Numbered from the stretch's first letter, positions 8,938 to 17,998 are shown. The stretch is DNA of 64,000 nt from Gordonia jinghuaiqii (GCF_014041935.1 NZ_CP059491.1:4526001-4590000); one strand, 5' to 3'. A program made the numbers and translations. The notes: generated by a model from the letters alone, not told the origin.

Positions 8938-9668
8938 GCACCGCCACCGCAGCAGTCCGGGTCGGCGATCGCTCCGACACCTGCCCCCAGATCGCCGCCG
9001 ACGTCCTGGAACGCGACGGCCTGACGGTTCCCCCCGGCTCCCAGTCATTCGGCATCGTGTTGGCCGGGTTGCTCACCGACCCGATCCCCGACGCGGAGCG
9101 AACAACTCTCAACTGGTCGGTGGACAACCGGATCACCACCGTCGATCGCGTCCAGGTCACCACCGTCGTGACCCGCGTCGCCGTCGACGGCATCGAGCGT
9201 CACATCCGACTCATCGACGACGCCGGTCAGGTGCGCGAGTCCGGGACCGAGACCTGGCGGAGCGCAACTCGCGTCGAACCCGTTCCCTCGCTGGACTTCT
9301 GCAGCGTCGAATGGGCGGCGGCCCTACGGGATCGGCTGCATGCCGATGACGCGTTCACCTCGTCGGTCTCCACCTGGGACGGCACCATCGGCCTGCGTTG
9401 CGGCGCCCGTGAAGTGCACCTGCGGGTCTACAAAGGACGGGTCATCGACGTCACCCGCCGCACGCTGCTGGGTGCCACCTTCACCTTCGAGGCACCCGCG
9501 GACACGTGGGTGGACCTGATGCTCAGTGTCGACGACGACTTCATGCGGCGAGCCCTGCGCGGCGAGTTCTCCTCGTCCGGAAACGGTTACGAGTATCTGC
9601 GACTCACCAAACCCCTCCACGCGATCATCCACCATGCACGCGCGATGGCCCAGGAGGCGCACTCATGA
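8934..9668 (+). CDS. Conserved protein, possible hot-dog plus SCP2-like two-domain protein
   Basis: 244 aa from the ATG at 8934, with ATGA overlaps at both ends. The N-terminal 120 residues (NWSVDNRITTVDRVQVTTVV, then RLIDDAGQVRESGTETWR) look like a hot-dog fold of the MaoC or thioesterase kind. The C-terminal half (WAAALRDRLHADDAFTSSVS, then LMLSVDDDFMRRALRGEFS and YEYLRLTKPLHAII) resembles SCP2-type lipid-binding domains. Both assignments are from pattern only. In an operon of acyl-CoA enzymes it could hydrate an enoyl-CoA or carry a hydrophobic substrate; the operon otherwise lacks an enoyl-CoA hydratase, which makes the first option attractive. Confidence 0.6.
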   Translation: MSTATAAVRVGDRSDTCPQIAADVLERDGLTVPPGSQSFGIVLAGLLTDPIPDAERTTLNWSVDNRITTVDRVQVTTVVTRVAVDGIERHIRLIDDAGQVRESGTETWRSATRVEPVPSLDFCSVEWAAALRDRLHADDAFTSSVSTWDGTIGLRCGAREVHLRVYKGRVIDVTRRTLLGATFTFEAPADTWVDLMLSVDDDFMRRALRGEFSSSGNGYEYLRLTKPLHAIIHHARAMAQEAHS

Positions 9669-10534
9669 TCGAGGCACGCTACCTCGACATCGAGGGCGCA
9701 CTGGCATTCGTCGAGCTCGTCAGCGCCGACCGCGTCACCGGTGACGCCGACACCGACGCCGACGCACCCACAGTGCTCTGCATCCACACCGCCGGCCAGA
9801 GCGGCGTCCAATGGCGTCGCGCGGCACAACAACTCGCTGACCTCGGGTACCGCGTCGTCGTGCCGGACCTGCCCGGGCACGGCCGGTCCGAACCCTGCCC
9901 CACCGGACCGGTCACCAGCCTCGTCGACTACGCCGACTGGTTGACGATCCTGTTGCGGCGGCTGGACATCGAGCGTCCGTACGTCATCGGATGTTCGATC
10001 GGCGGCAAGCTCGCTCTCGAGTTGTCGATGCGTCCCGACTACCCGCTGGCCGGCGCGATCGCGATGGCCGCCGAGGCCGGGCCCGGTCGGGTCAAGATCG
10101 CCGGATTGCGCCGCGAACTCGAGGATGTCGCCGCCCCGGCACGTGCCGACCGCACCTATCTGGGAAGTCTTGCCTCGGTGGGTCGTTCGGTCCCGGCCGC
10201 ACAGGCGCACCTCATCGGACTCATGCACAAGCGGGAGGACCCCGAGATCTCGTCGTCGGACCTCATCGGCTGGGGCAGCCACGATGTCCGCGACCGGATC
10301 GGCGACCTCACCTGCCCGCTGCACATGATCTGCGGCGCAGACGATCCGTGGATCAGCGTCGACGCCGCGCGCCGTGCGGCCGAGGAGATCGACCAACTCG
10401 ACGGTCCACCGGCGCAATTCACCGAACTGGCGGGCTACGGGCACTACCCGATGGAGGAGCTGCCCGATTTCGGGGCCCGCGCCCACGACTGGCTGAGCAC
10501 ACTGCGGGCGGCGACAACGGAGGCAGTCCGATGA
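9665..10534 (+). CDS. Alpha/beta hydrolase
   Basis: 289 aa with the alpha/beta hydrolase fold. The oxyanion-region motif is CIHTAGQSG; the nucleophile elbow is GCSIGG (Ser about residue 112); the acid is in CGADDPW; and the catalytic His is in GYGHYPMEE. The HTAG and DLPGHGRSEP signatures are those of carbon-carbon or ester hydrolases such as ring-cleavage product and enol-lactone hydrolases. It is co-translated (ATGA overlaps) with acyl-CoA dehydrogenase and CoA ligase genes, so it may open a ring or cleave a beta-diketone-like intermediate. The substrate is unknown. Confidence 0.88.
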   Translation: MIEARYLDIEGALAFVELVSADRVTGDADTDADAPTVLCIHTAGQSGVQWRRAAQQLADLGYRVVVPDLPGHGRSEPCPTGPVTSLVDYADWLTILLRRLDIERPYVIGCSIGGKLALELSMRPDYPLAGAIAMAAEAGPGRVKIAGLRRELEDVAAPARADRTYLGSLASVGRSVPAAQAHLIGLMHKREDPEISSSDLIGWGSHDVRDRIGDLTCPLHMICGADDPWISVDAARRAAEEIDQLDGPPAQFTELAGYGHYPMEELPDFGARAHDWLSTLRAATTEAVR

Positions 10535-12258
10535 CCACCACCACCCACCACTCACTGACCGGGATGCTGGCCCATCTGGTCGAGTCGTCGCCGGACGCTC
10601 CGGCTGTCTACGACGTCGTCGCCGGCCAGACCGTGCCGACCACCCGTGCCGACTTCGCCGCCCGCGCCGAGTCCCTACGAGACGAGTTGTCCGCCGTCGG
10701 ACTCCGCCGTGGACAGTGCATCGCGGTGTACCTGCCCAACTGGTCCGACGCCCTGGTGTGGCAGTTCGCGGCGTCGGCGCTCGGTGCGCACATCATCGGC
10801 GTGAACACCCGTTACAACGTCGGCGAGGTCGCCCACATCCTCACCGCCGCCCGGCCCGCGGTGGTCGCGGTCCCGGCGAGCTTCCACGGTCTCGACATCT
10901 TCGGCACATTGCGCGAGGCGAGTGCGGCTGCCGACCCGATGCCCGTCGTCGCGGTTGTGCCGGGTCCCGCCGGTACACACGAAGCAGCAACTGCTGCCGA
11001 GCCGAGCAATTCGGACCCCAGCGCCTTCGACCTCGGGGCGGGCGCCTGGGTGGCCGGAAGCGGCGACACCGCAGGCAGTCTTGTGCCCGCGACGCCGGTC
11101 ACGGCAATGCCCACCCCTGCCGGTCAGATCACCGCCGATGTGAGCGAGCTCGCGGTCGCCTTCACCACCTCCGGCTCCACCGGTACGCCCAAACTCGCCG
11201 CGCACCGGGACAGTGCCGTGGCCCGTCACGCATACGCCGACGCCACCATCATGGGTGTCCGCGGGGGCGACGTGATCCTCGGCGTACTGCCGGTGTCGGG
11301 TGTGTTCGGATTCAGCACGGCGTTGGCCGGACTCGCCGGCGGCGCCGCGATACTCATGGAACCCGTCTTCGACGCTGCGGCCACACTCGAGCGCGTCGAG
11401 GCGCTCGGCGTCACCCACATCGTCGGCGGCGACGACCTCTTCGGCCGCCTGTATGACACGTGGCATTCCGGCCCGCGTACAGACCTGACGTCGCTGCGCT
11501 GGTTGGGAATCGCCGACTTCCTCGGCCGCTCGCATGACATCGCGCGATGGGCATTGGCGGAGGGCGGCGCACAGACGACCGGGGTCTTCGGTTCCTCGGA
11601 GGTCTTCGCGCTCGCCCTGCTGTGGTCGTCCGACGACCCGGAGTCGGTGCGCTGGAACGGGGGTGGCCGGCCGGTTGAACAGGCCATCGAGGTGCGCGTG
11701 GCCGACCCGATCGACGACCGCGTCCTCGGCGTCGGCGAGGAGGGCGAGCTGCAGTTCCGCGGCCCCAACGTCGTCGACGCGTATCTGGGCAATCCGGATG
11801 CGGCCGCACGGGCCTTCACCGCCGATGGCTGGTTCCGCAGCGGCGACCTGGCACGCGCACTCGACAACGGCGGGTTCAGGTATGTGTGCCGTATGGGTGA
11901 TGTGTTGCGGCTGAGAGGTTTCCTCGTAGATCCGGCGGAGATCGAACACCGGCTCGCCGAACATCCCGAGGTCCAGACCGCCAAGGTGGTCGGAATCAAC
12001 GGCCCCGGTGGTTACACCGAGGCCATCGCGTTCGTCGTACCGGTCGATCCGACCGCTGATCTGGACGCCACCGCGCTGAAGGCCTGGTGTCGAGACAATC
12101 TCGCCGCCTTCAAGGTGCCGGCCGCGGTGCATGTGATCGAGAGGATGCCGACCACGGTCGGCGGGAACGGCACCAAGATCCGGGCCGTCGAACTGCGCGA
12201 CTGGGCGCAGCAGTGGGCCGGACAGGAAGTGGACTATCGCAAAGGATTACCGCAATGA
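10531..12258 (+). CDS. AMP-dependent acyl-CoA synthetase/ligase
   Basis: A 575-aa ANL-superfamily enzyme that activates a carboxylic acid to acyl-AMP and then acyl-CoA. Visible motifs are the P-loop FTTSGSTGTPK (A3 type), GSSEVF in place of the usual YGxTE, GELQFRGPNVVDAYLGN, DGWFRSGDLAR (A7/A8), MGDVLRLRGFLVDPAEIE and the C-terminal GGNGTKIR with the catalytic Lys. An Ala/Pro-rich insertion near residues 150-200 is less conserved. The ligase would produce the CoA ester for the co-encoded dehydrogenase and thiolase. Both ends have ATGA overlaps. Confidence 0.92.
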   Translation: MTTTTHHSLTGMLAHLVESSPDAPAVYDVVAGQTVPTTRADFAARAESLRDELSAVGLRRGQCIAVYLPNWSDALVWQFAASALGAHIIGVNTRYNVGEVAHILTAARPAVVAVPASFHGLDIFGTLREASAAADPMPVVAVVPGPAGTHEAATAAEPSNSDPSAFDLGAGAWVAGSGDTAGSLVPATPVTAMPTPAGQITADVSELAVAFTTSGSTGTPKLAAHRDSAVARHAYADATIMGVRGGDVILGVLPVSGVFGFSTALAGLAGGAAILMEPVFDAAATLERVEALGVTHIVGGDDLFGRLYDTWHSGPRTDLTSLRWLGIADFLGRSHDIARWALAEGGAQTTGVFGSSEVFALALLWSSDDPESVRWNGGGRPVEQAIEVRVADPIDDRVLGVGEEGELQFRGPNVVDAYLGNPDAAARAFTADGWFRSGDLARALDNGGFRYVCRMGDVLRLRGFLVDPAEIEHRLAEHPEVQTAKVVGINGPGGYTEAIAFVVPVDPTADLDATALKAWCRDNLAAFKVPAAVHVIERMPTTVGGNGTKIRAVELRDWAQQWAGQEVDYRKGLPQ

Positions 12259-13499
12259 CCTCCAGCATCGCATCCCCCGGCGCCCACGACGTGGTGGTGT
12301 GCGAACCCCTGCGGACGCCGGTCGGCCGTTACGGCGGTTCGTTCGTCGACGTCCCGGCCACCGACCTGGCCGCACACGTGATCACCGAATTGTTGTCGCG
12401 CACCAAGGTCGACCCGGAACGGATCGACGACGTCATCTTCGGCCAGTGCTACCCCAACGGTGAGGCGCCCGCCATCGGACGTGTCGCCGCGCTCGATGCC
12501 GGACTGCCGGTCACCGTGCCAGGCTCGCAGCTCGACCGCAGGTGCGGGTCGGGTCTGCAGGCCGTGCTCGACGCCGCCATGCGAATCCAGACCGGCGTCG
12601 CCGACGTGGTGATCGCCGGCGGTGTCGAATCGATGAGTCGCGCAGAGTATTACACCGAGTCGATGCGCTGGGGGGCCAAGGGCGCACCCGCCGCGCTGCA
12701 CGACCGGCTTGCCCGCGGCCGTGTCACCGCGGGCGGCAAGAATCACCCGGTCCCCGGCGGCATGCTCGAGACCGCGGAGAACCTGCGGCGCCAGTACTCG
12801 ATCTCGCGGCAGGAGCAGGACGAGCTCGCCGTGGAGTCACATCGTCGTGCCGTGGCAGCCATCGAGAGCGGCAGGTTCGCCGAGGAGATCGTTCCGGTGC
12901 CGGTCCCCCAACGCAAGGGTGACGACAAGATCATCGACCGCGACGAACACCCCCGTGCCGACACCACATTCGAGTCCCTGGCCCGCCTCCGCCCGATCAT
13001 GGGCAGGAGCGACCCGGATGCAACCGTCACCGCGGGCAACGCCAGCGGTCAGAATGACGGCGCGGCAGCGTGTCTCGTCACCACGCGCGCCGTTGCCGAA
13101 CAGCTGGGACTCCAGCCGCTGGCACGGCTGGTCACCTGGGCCGTCGCCGGTGTCGGACCCGAGGTCATGGGCATCGGCCCGGTCCCGTCGACGGCCAAGG
13201 CGCTGACGCGGGCCGGGCTGGAACTCTCCGACATCGATCTCATCGAGCTGAACGAGGCGTTCGCCGCCCAGGCACTCGCAGTCACCAGGGAATGGGAGTT
13301 CACCGACGCCGACTTCGACCGCACCAACGTGAACGGTTCCGGTATCTCGCTGGGCCATCCCGTCGGCGCGACCGGTGTCCGCATCCTGACCACGCTGCTC
13401 CGCGAGCTCGACCGCCGCGAAGCACGATTCGGACTCGAGACGATGTGCATCGGTGGCGGACAAGGACTCACAGCGATCTTCGAACGGACGACCGCCTGA
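12255..13499 (+). CDS. Thiolase family protein (acetyl-CoA acyltransferase)
   Basis: A 414-aa thiolase. The nucleophilic Cys is in LDRRCGSGLQAV (about residue 97), NEAFAAQAL lies near 330, GHPVGATG carries the catalytic His, and CIGGGQG near the C-terminus carries the second Cys. It cleaves 3-ketoacyl-CoA with CoA to release acetyl-CoA (or propionyl-CoA) and closes the operon, giving it a beta-oxidation logic: ligase, dehydrogenase, possible hydratase/hydrolase, thiolase. No 3-hydroxyacyl-CoA dehydrogenase is present in the operon, so that step is either absent or supplied elsewhere. A strong hairpin follows 250 bases downstream. Confidence 0.93.
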   Translation: MTSSIASPGAHDVVVCEPLRTPVGRYGGSFVDVPATDLAAHVITELLSRTKVDPERIDDVIFGQCYPNGEAPAIGRVAALDAGLPVTVPGSQLDRRCGSGLQAVLDAAMRIQTGVADVVIAGGVESMSRAEYYTESMRWGAKGAPAALHDRLARGRVTAGGKNHPVPGGMLETAENLRRQYSISRQEQDELAVESHRRAVAAIESGRFAEEIVPVPVPQRKGDDKIIDRDEHPRADTTFESLARLRPIMGRSDPDATVTAGNASGQNDGAAACLVTTRAVAEQLGLQPLARLVTWAVAGVGPEVMGIGPVPSTAKALTRAGLELSDIDLIELNEAFAAQALAVTREWEFTDADFDRTNVNGSGISLGHPVGATGVRILTTLLRELDRREARFGLETMCIGGGQGLTAIFERTTA

Positions 13500-13750
13500 C
13501 TCGTTGCACACCGATCTGCCGGTGCCTGCACCATGCCGGGGAGAAGTGCGCCACGAACGCCGCGAGCAACAAGCGCCCCAGACGGTGGAGCCGGTCAGGT
13601 GGCCTCGGTTCGGCGGGCGGTAGTGGTCGCGCCCGGGCCGGTTGAGCCGTGTCGAATCCACCTGGTGACCCGGGCTCCATACCCGGGGCACTCTTTCACG
13701 CTGTGGAGTTGTCAATGGTCGTGCGCGGTCCCGGTTTTCGAGAACGCTTG

Positions 13751-13791
13751 TTGCGGCAGTATGGTCCGGTATGCGGCTCATACTGCCGCAA
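13751..13791. terminator. Hairpin between convergent thiolase and HNH genes
   Basis: Perfect 13-bp arms TTGCGGCAGTATG (13751-13763) and CATACTGCCGCAA (13779-13791) enclose a 15-nt loop, 12 bases past the HNH gene stop. It could terminate the minus-strand gene and, reading through, the plus-strand operon. The remaining 13500-13750 sequence holds no gene I can support. Confidence 0.7.
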
Positions 13792-13803
13792 GAGTGTGGT
13801 CTG

Positions 13804-15062
13804 TCAGGCGGCGTCGTCGAGTCTCATGGTGCGGCGGTTGTAGGCAGGTAGCGGTCGGCGTTGTGGGTCGATGTCGACCGGTGGGATCAACCACGGATTC
13901 CGGTCGAAGCCGAGGACGACGTCCCAGCCGTTGTGGTGGACCTGGGTGTGGCAACGCTGGCAGAGCAGACATCCGTTGTCCAGGGACGTCTCCCCGTCGT
14001 CGGCCCAATGCCGCAGATGGTGTACCTGGGTATGTGACGGTGGTGCACCGCATTTGATGCAGCATCGGTCCCGGATGACTACGGCCTTGCGCAGGTGAGG
14101 CGGGAAGATTCGTTTGTCGTGTCCCATCTGTAGCGGGACGGTGTCGGCGTTGATGATGACTTCGGTCAGTGTCCCGTCGCAGGAGAGGGCGCGGGCGGTG
14201 GCGTCGGTGATGGTGCCGGTCCACGGGAGCGCGCTCATGTCTGTGGCGTCGGCGGGGATGGTGAGGATCAGCTGGGTGCGTGGCGCTCCGGCGGTGTCGA
14301 GGGTGGCACCGAGTACGGCCTGGTCGAGGATGAGTTCGAAGGCGTCGGCGCGTCGTTGTTCGGGTGAGCGGCGGTCGTCGGCGCCGTCGGGTTCGGGTCG
14401 GGGTGTGGAGCGTTCGTCGATCATGGCGATGAACTTCTCGCCGATGACCTGGGTGAGGTCGGCGTTGATCTCGACGCGGCCGTCGTCGGTGAGGGCGTGG
14501 GAGACGCTGTTGAGTGCGCGGTCCTCGGCGGCAGGGATACCTCCGTGGGCGTCGGCGACAATGTTGCCGAGTGTGTGTGCTCGGGCCAGCACTTCGGCGG
14601 GTGTGGCCCCAGACAGGGCCTGGGTGAGTAGTTCGGTCTCGAAGACCGACACCTCGTCGTCGGAAAGATCTGTGGGGACCGATGTTCGATGTGGGCGATC
14701 CCTCGGATGATGGCGTCGGCGATCTCGCTGGACAGGCGCCCGTCCGCAGCATGGCCGGCGACCTTCGGCAACCCACCCAGCCCGTCGACGCTCCGCACGA
14801 TGCGCGCGGCGACCGCGGGTGCGAATCCCATCTCGATCAACAGTTTCGACAGGGTGGAGTGGCTGCGTTCAGCCACGCGCAATCGCGCGAGTTCGGCTGC
14901 GCGCACCACGATCTGGTGCTCAACCGCGTTACGCATCAACCGTAGGGTATCCAGCTCGGTGAACGTCGCGCGACCGGTGGAGTCGTCTGCGGGGAGCGTC
15001 GTCTCGATGAGGGAATCGAGGAGGTGGGCGAGTTCGGGCATGACTCCAAGGTAGCCGAACAT
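13804..15062 (-). pseudogene. DUF222/HNH endonuclease (13E12-repeat family), frameshifted
   Basis: The N-terminal DUF222 part (MPELAHLLDSLIETTLPADD, then ARLRVAERSHSTLSKLL) runs from about 15041-15062 to 14680. The rest, with the zinc-binding HNH domain (CCIKCGAPPSHTQVHHLRHW, then LLCQRCHTQVHHNGW), continues in another frame to 13804. The switch is at a CCCC run (14674-14677 on the plus strand, GGGG). Adding one base gives a seamless EHRSPTDLSDDEVSVFE, which is what the family should read. This is therefore a single-base deletion, real or a sequencing error. Members are multi-copy in mycobacteria and relatives, associated with mobile repeats, and of unclear role. It is convergent with the thiolase gene. 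Confidence 0.85.
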
Positions 15063-15321
15063 TTGAGCGATGGTGAGAACTCTCCACAGGGATTCCGTTG
15101 CGCCACAGCAGGTTCAGAATCTCGGGATGTGAGACAAACACGTGCGATACTGACCGTTTTCGTCACAGGAGTAACCACCTGCATCAGAAAGTGCTCGAAT
15201 CCACTCGAATAGCGCCCCTCTGTACCAACCGAGGAATGTCAGGAAAGGTTTGTCCCGGGCACGCGTGGCGCTCCGGCGCAGCACCTTCGAGAGCCCCCTC
15301 CACAGATCCGAGGGTGACGAC

Positions 15322-15645
15322 TCAGGAAGGAGCAGTTCCCGAACGTTCCTGCGCCGCACGGAACATCGCCACGACCGCGACGCGGACATCTCCGCGGTCG
15401 CGGACCGGCCGGCCCCAACCGATCCGGATGGGGACGACGCCGCCCGGCACCGTTGCCTCGAACATCGCGGCCTCATGGTCGAACCCCGTCATCACCGCAG
15501 CGGTGGCATCCGGCCGCTCGCCGAGCATTCGGCAGATGAGTAACGAATCGTCGGCATGATCGTCGTTCATGTGCGCCAGGACGGCGGCGACCACGTCCTC
15601 GGGGAACGATCCCTCCGCGGCAACCTCGTGACCCATCCCCGTCAC
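15322..15645 (-). CDS. DUF2470 domain protein (small HugZ-like haem/flavin-related domain)
   Basis: About 107 aa from the GTG at 15645, sharing GTGA with the phosphatase stop; an ATG three codons later is possible. VLAHMNDDHADDSLLICRML followed by MTGFDHEAAMFEATVPGG and IGWGRPVRDRGDVRVAVVAMF matches the DUF2470 domain found at the end of HugZ-type haem-utilisation and pyridoxamine-oxidase-like proteins. Here the domain stands alone. Its function is unknown. The stretch 15063-15321 upstream of the HNH gene holds no supported gene. Confidence 0.8.
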   Translation of the reverse strand: MTGMGHEVAAEGSFPEDVVAAVLAHMNDDHADDSLLICRMLGERPDATAAVMTGFDHEAAMFEATVPGGVVPIRIGWGRPVRDRGDVRVAVVAMFRAAQERSGTAPS

Positions 15646-16367
15646 CGGCCGTCCGCGGCCGTCGCCGGTGTGAAGACGTCCACCCACCGACGGAAGTGCT
15701 CGGCATCCCCGCCGTTGGCCTCGAACCATCCCCAGGCACCGCCGGACGCACCGGTGACGTCCTCGACGACCAGTTCGATGGCTTCTCGGGGCGTTCGCAG
15801 GATGGGTGCATCGAGGGTTGTCCCGGCCGGAATCCGCCGGCGTTCGCGTAGCCGTGCGAAGACGCCCGCGATGCCTTCCTCAGTGCGCTGGTAGTCGGCG
15901 ATCACCGACGACTCGTCGACGCCGGCGAGCAGCAGCGCGATGGCGACGATCACGCCGGTTCGGTCCTTGCCGGCGGCGCAGTGCACAAGTGTCGCGCCGG
16001 TGGGATCGAACGCATTGAGGGCCGCGGTCAGGCGATGCCCGCCCGTGCGCATCATCGCGGTGTAGATCTCGAGGAGTGCCGTGTCCGCCAGGCGGTCGAT
16101 GCGGGCGCCCGAGGACACCTGGCGATGAACGACGCGCACGCCGCGGGGCCAGGTCACCGCCATGCTGCCCAACTCCGTGGGGTCGCGGAGGTCGACGACC
16201 GTGGCGGGCGGCCACGGCAGCCCGTCGGGGGCGTCATCGCCGGGGTACGGCGCATCACTGCGGATCAGGACGTTGTGCGCGGTGGAACGTCCGCCGGCGA
16301 CCGGCATGCCGCCGAGATCGCGAATGTTGGCGAAGGTCCGGAGCTCAGCGTCGGATGAGAGTGTCAC
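15642..16367 (-). CDS. Protein tyrosine/serine phosphatase (MptpB-like)
   Basis: 241 aa. The signature loop HCAAGKDRTG (129-138) holds the nucleophilic C130 and the phosphate-binding R136, and the HCxxGKDR form is typical of the atypical tyrosine phosphatases of the Mycobacterium PtpB group. The N-terminal NIRDLGGMPV and later VVDLRDPTELG are also shared with that group. Substrates may be phosphotyrosine, phosphoserine or phosphoinositides. No signal peptide is seen, so it is cytosolic or leaves by a non-classical route. It is co-translated with the DUF2470 gene and divergent from the flavin reductase gene. Confidence 0.88.
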   Translation of the reverse strand: MTLSSDAELRTFANIRDLGGMPVAGGRSTAHNVLIRSDAPYPGDDAPDGLPWPPATVVDLRDPTELGSMAVTWPRGVRVVHRQVSSGARIDRLADTALLEIYTAMMRTGGHRLTAALNAFDPTGATLVHCAAGKDRTGVIVAIALLLAGVDESSVIADYQRTEEGIAGVFARLRERRRIPAGTTLDAPILRTPREAIELVVEDVTGASGGAWGWFEANGGDAEHFRRWVDVFTPATAADGR

Positions 16368-16507
16368 ACCGTTCCCGATCGTCGTGTGGCAGTGGTGAGG
16401 CGCCCATCACGATACCCATGCGCCCTTCTCACCGGCCGACGGCGGCTGACGTACCGTGGCGATCACCCGCCGGATTCGCCGCCCCCACCACATCCAGGAG
16501 GACCTCG

Positions 16508-17140
16508 GTGACGCAGTACCACTCTTACGAGCCGTCGCAGGGCCACCGACTGTCCCATGACCCGGTCAATGCGATCGTCGCGCCCCGTCCGATCGGCTGG
16601 ATCTCGAGCGTCTCCGACGACGGCGTCCGCAATCTTGCGCCGTACAGCTTCTTCAACCTGTTCAACTACACGCCGCCGATCGTCGGCTTCGCCAGTATCG
16701 GATACAAGGACACCCTCGCGAACGCGACCACATCCGGCGAGTTCGTGTGGAACCTCGCGACCGACGAACTCGGCGAAAAGATGAACGCCACCTCCGCCGC
16801 GGTACCGGCCGACGAGGACGAGTTCGTCGTGGCCGGCCTGACGCCACTCGACTCCGACCTCGTCACGCCGCCGCGCGTCGCCGAGAGTCCGGTCAGCTTC
16901 GAGTGCCGGGTGAGCCAGTCCTTCCAACTGCGCACTGCTGCAGGGGAATCCGTCGACACCTGGATGGTGCTGGGTGAGGTCGTCAAGATCCACATCGCCA
17001 CCGACCTCCTCACCGAGGACCAGACCTTCGACACCGCCGGTGCGCGTCCGCTGCTCCGCGCGGGCGGCGTGGGCGACTACTACTTGCCCAGCGCCGAGCA
17101 CCATCGCTTCATGAAGAGGCCGAAACCCGCTACGCGGTAG
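16508..17140 (+). CDS. Flavin reductase family protein (FMN-binding split barrel, DIM6/NTAB type)
   Basis: 210 aa starting at a GTG preceded by CAGGAGG. VNAIVAPRPIGWISSVSDDG, then LAPYSFFNLFNYTPPIVGF and DTLANATTSGEFVWNLATDE, are typical of DIM6/NTAB flavin reductases that bind FMN. It may supply reduced flavin or act directly on a substrate. The whole length is intact, unlike the relic at 20280-20533. It sits alone, divergent from the phosphatase. Confidence 0.88.
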   Translation: MTQYHSYEPSQGHRLSHDPVNAIVAPRPIGWISSVSDDGVRNLAPYSFFNLFNYTPPIVGFASIGYKDTLANATTSGEFVWNLATDELGEKMNATSAAVPADEDEFVVAGLTPLDSDLVTPPRVAESPVSFECRVSQSFQLRTAAGESVDTWMVLGEVVKIHIATDLLTEDQTFDTAGARPLLRAGGVGDYYLPSAEHHRFMKRPKPATR

Positions 17141-17329
17141 CCCGTCTCTCCTGTCTCCGCGTGGCTTGGCTCGGGCCTCGGCGTCTCTGCCGCGCGGCCC
17201 ATCGCAAGAGTTGAAGCAACCTGCGGCTGCCGTCGACAGTTTTACATTCTCGAAACGCGCTTCGACTTGTTGCCCCTGCAAGTGGTGCCTACCATTTGAT
17301 CACGACGCCATCGCGTGGAACGGGATCAA

Positions 17330-17343
17330 TAGAAACGTTTCTT
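17330..17343. promoter_or_regulatory. LacI-type operator a
   Basis: TAGAAACGTTTCTT differs by one base from the palindromic consensus TAGAAACGTTTCTA seen repeatedly between 17.3 and 28.8 kb. It lies about 200 bases upstream of the small gene at 17541. Apart from this box and box b, the 400-base gap 17141-17540 shows no gene. Confidence 0.75.
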
Positions 17344-17440
17344 CGCCCGATCGCCGTTCCATCCGGGTTGCCTCGACAGGTGATCAGGCCGTCGTCCTGC
17401 GCACCGACCGCGGCCACCAAGCGGCGGTCGATGGTGGCAG

Positions 17441-17454
17441 TAGAAACGATGCGA
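17441..17454. promoter_or_regulatory. LacI-type operator half-site b
   Basis: TAGAAACGATGCGA has the full left arm TAGAAACG but a degenerate right arm. It is 111 bases from box a, a distance compatible with looping; this is inferred. Confidence 0.4.
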
Positions 17455-17540
17455 ATCAGAGCTCACCACCACGGTCGGCGCGCCCGATGCGCGGTCCCGA
17501 AGAACATCGATGACGCCACAGAAACGAAACGGAGTTCGGC

Positions 17541-17795
17541 ATGATCGTGTACGTCCGAGCCAGCAACCAGGTCGAGGTCATCGACGTCGGCGACGATGGC
17601 GTCAAGATCGTCACCCATCCTGCACTACTGCCATACCTCGCCGGCATTCTCCGGCTTCACGGGATCGGAACAGTGCGCGAAGATGTTGTGCGGCTTGATC
17701 CCACATGGATCGAGCGGAATTCGAACCCGGCCCGCCCCGAAGGCCTCCACACCCCCGAATGGGCCCAGATCACCACGCACGCCGGCGCAATTTAA
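17541..17795 (+). CDS. Small protein of unknown function
   Basis: An 84-aa reading frame with GGAG placed 8 to 11 bases before the ATG. It opens MIVYVRASNQVEVIDVGDDG, a compact beta-like pattern, continues LLPYLAGILRLHGIGTVRED, and ends in a polar tail. No family is recognised. Upstream boxes a and b and the downstream box c before the NAMPT gene suggest that it belongs to the LacI regulon. A fold role such as a small regulatory or binding protein for the neighbouring phosphoribosyltransferase is only a guess. Confidence 0.5.
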   Translation: MIVYVRASNQVEVIDVGDDGVKIVTHPALLPYLAGILRLHGIGTVREDVVRLDPTWIERNSNPARPEGLHTPEWAQITTHAGAI

Positions 17796-17902
17796 CGCAA
17801 TCGAAGCCTATCGACGTCATCGGCGTAACCCGGTTCGATTAGCTTCTTCCCAACAGTCAAACGGCGGTGGCCGATGGAGTCCAACGTCAATCCGACCTCG
17901 AA

Positions 17903-17916
17903 TAGAAACGGTTCTA
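17903..17916. promoter_or_regulatory. LacI-type operator c (before NAMPT)
   Basis: TAGAAACGGTTCTA is a near-perfect palindrome, 83 bases upstream of the NAMPT start, with one mismatch to the regulon consensus. Confidence 0.8.
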
Positions 17917-17998
17917 TACCCTGCGTCAAGGCAACAACGCCGACGCGATTGCGTCGACTGCACTGTCCGGCTCGTCGAATCTCAGGAAGGCAAGAAAA

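Noticed and set aside
13533..14057. Plus-strand frame across the thiolase-HNH gap
   Set aside because: It runs through a strong hairpin and into the antisense of the HNH domain, with no protein-like pattern.
14650..14700. Programmed ribosomal frameshift in the HNH gene
   Set aside because: No slippery heptamer or downstream structure typical of programmed shifts is evident; a one-base loss in a C run explains it more simply.
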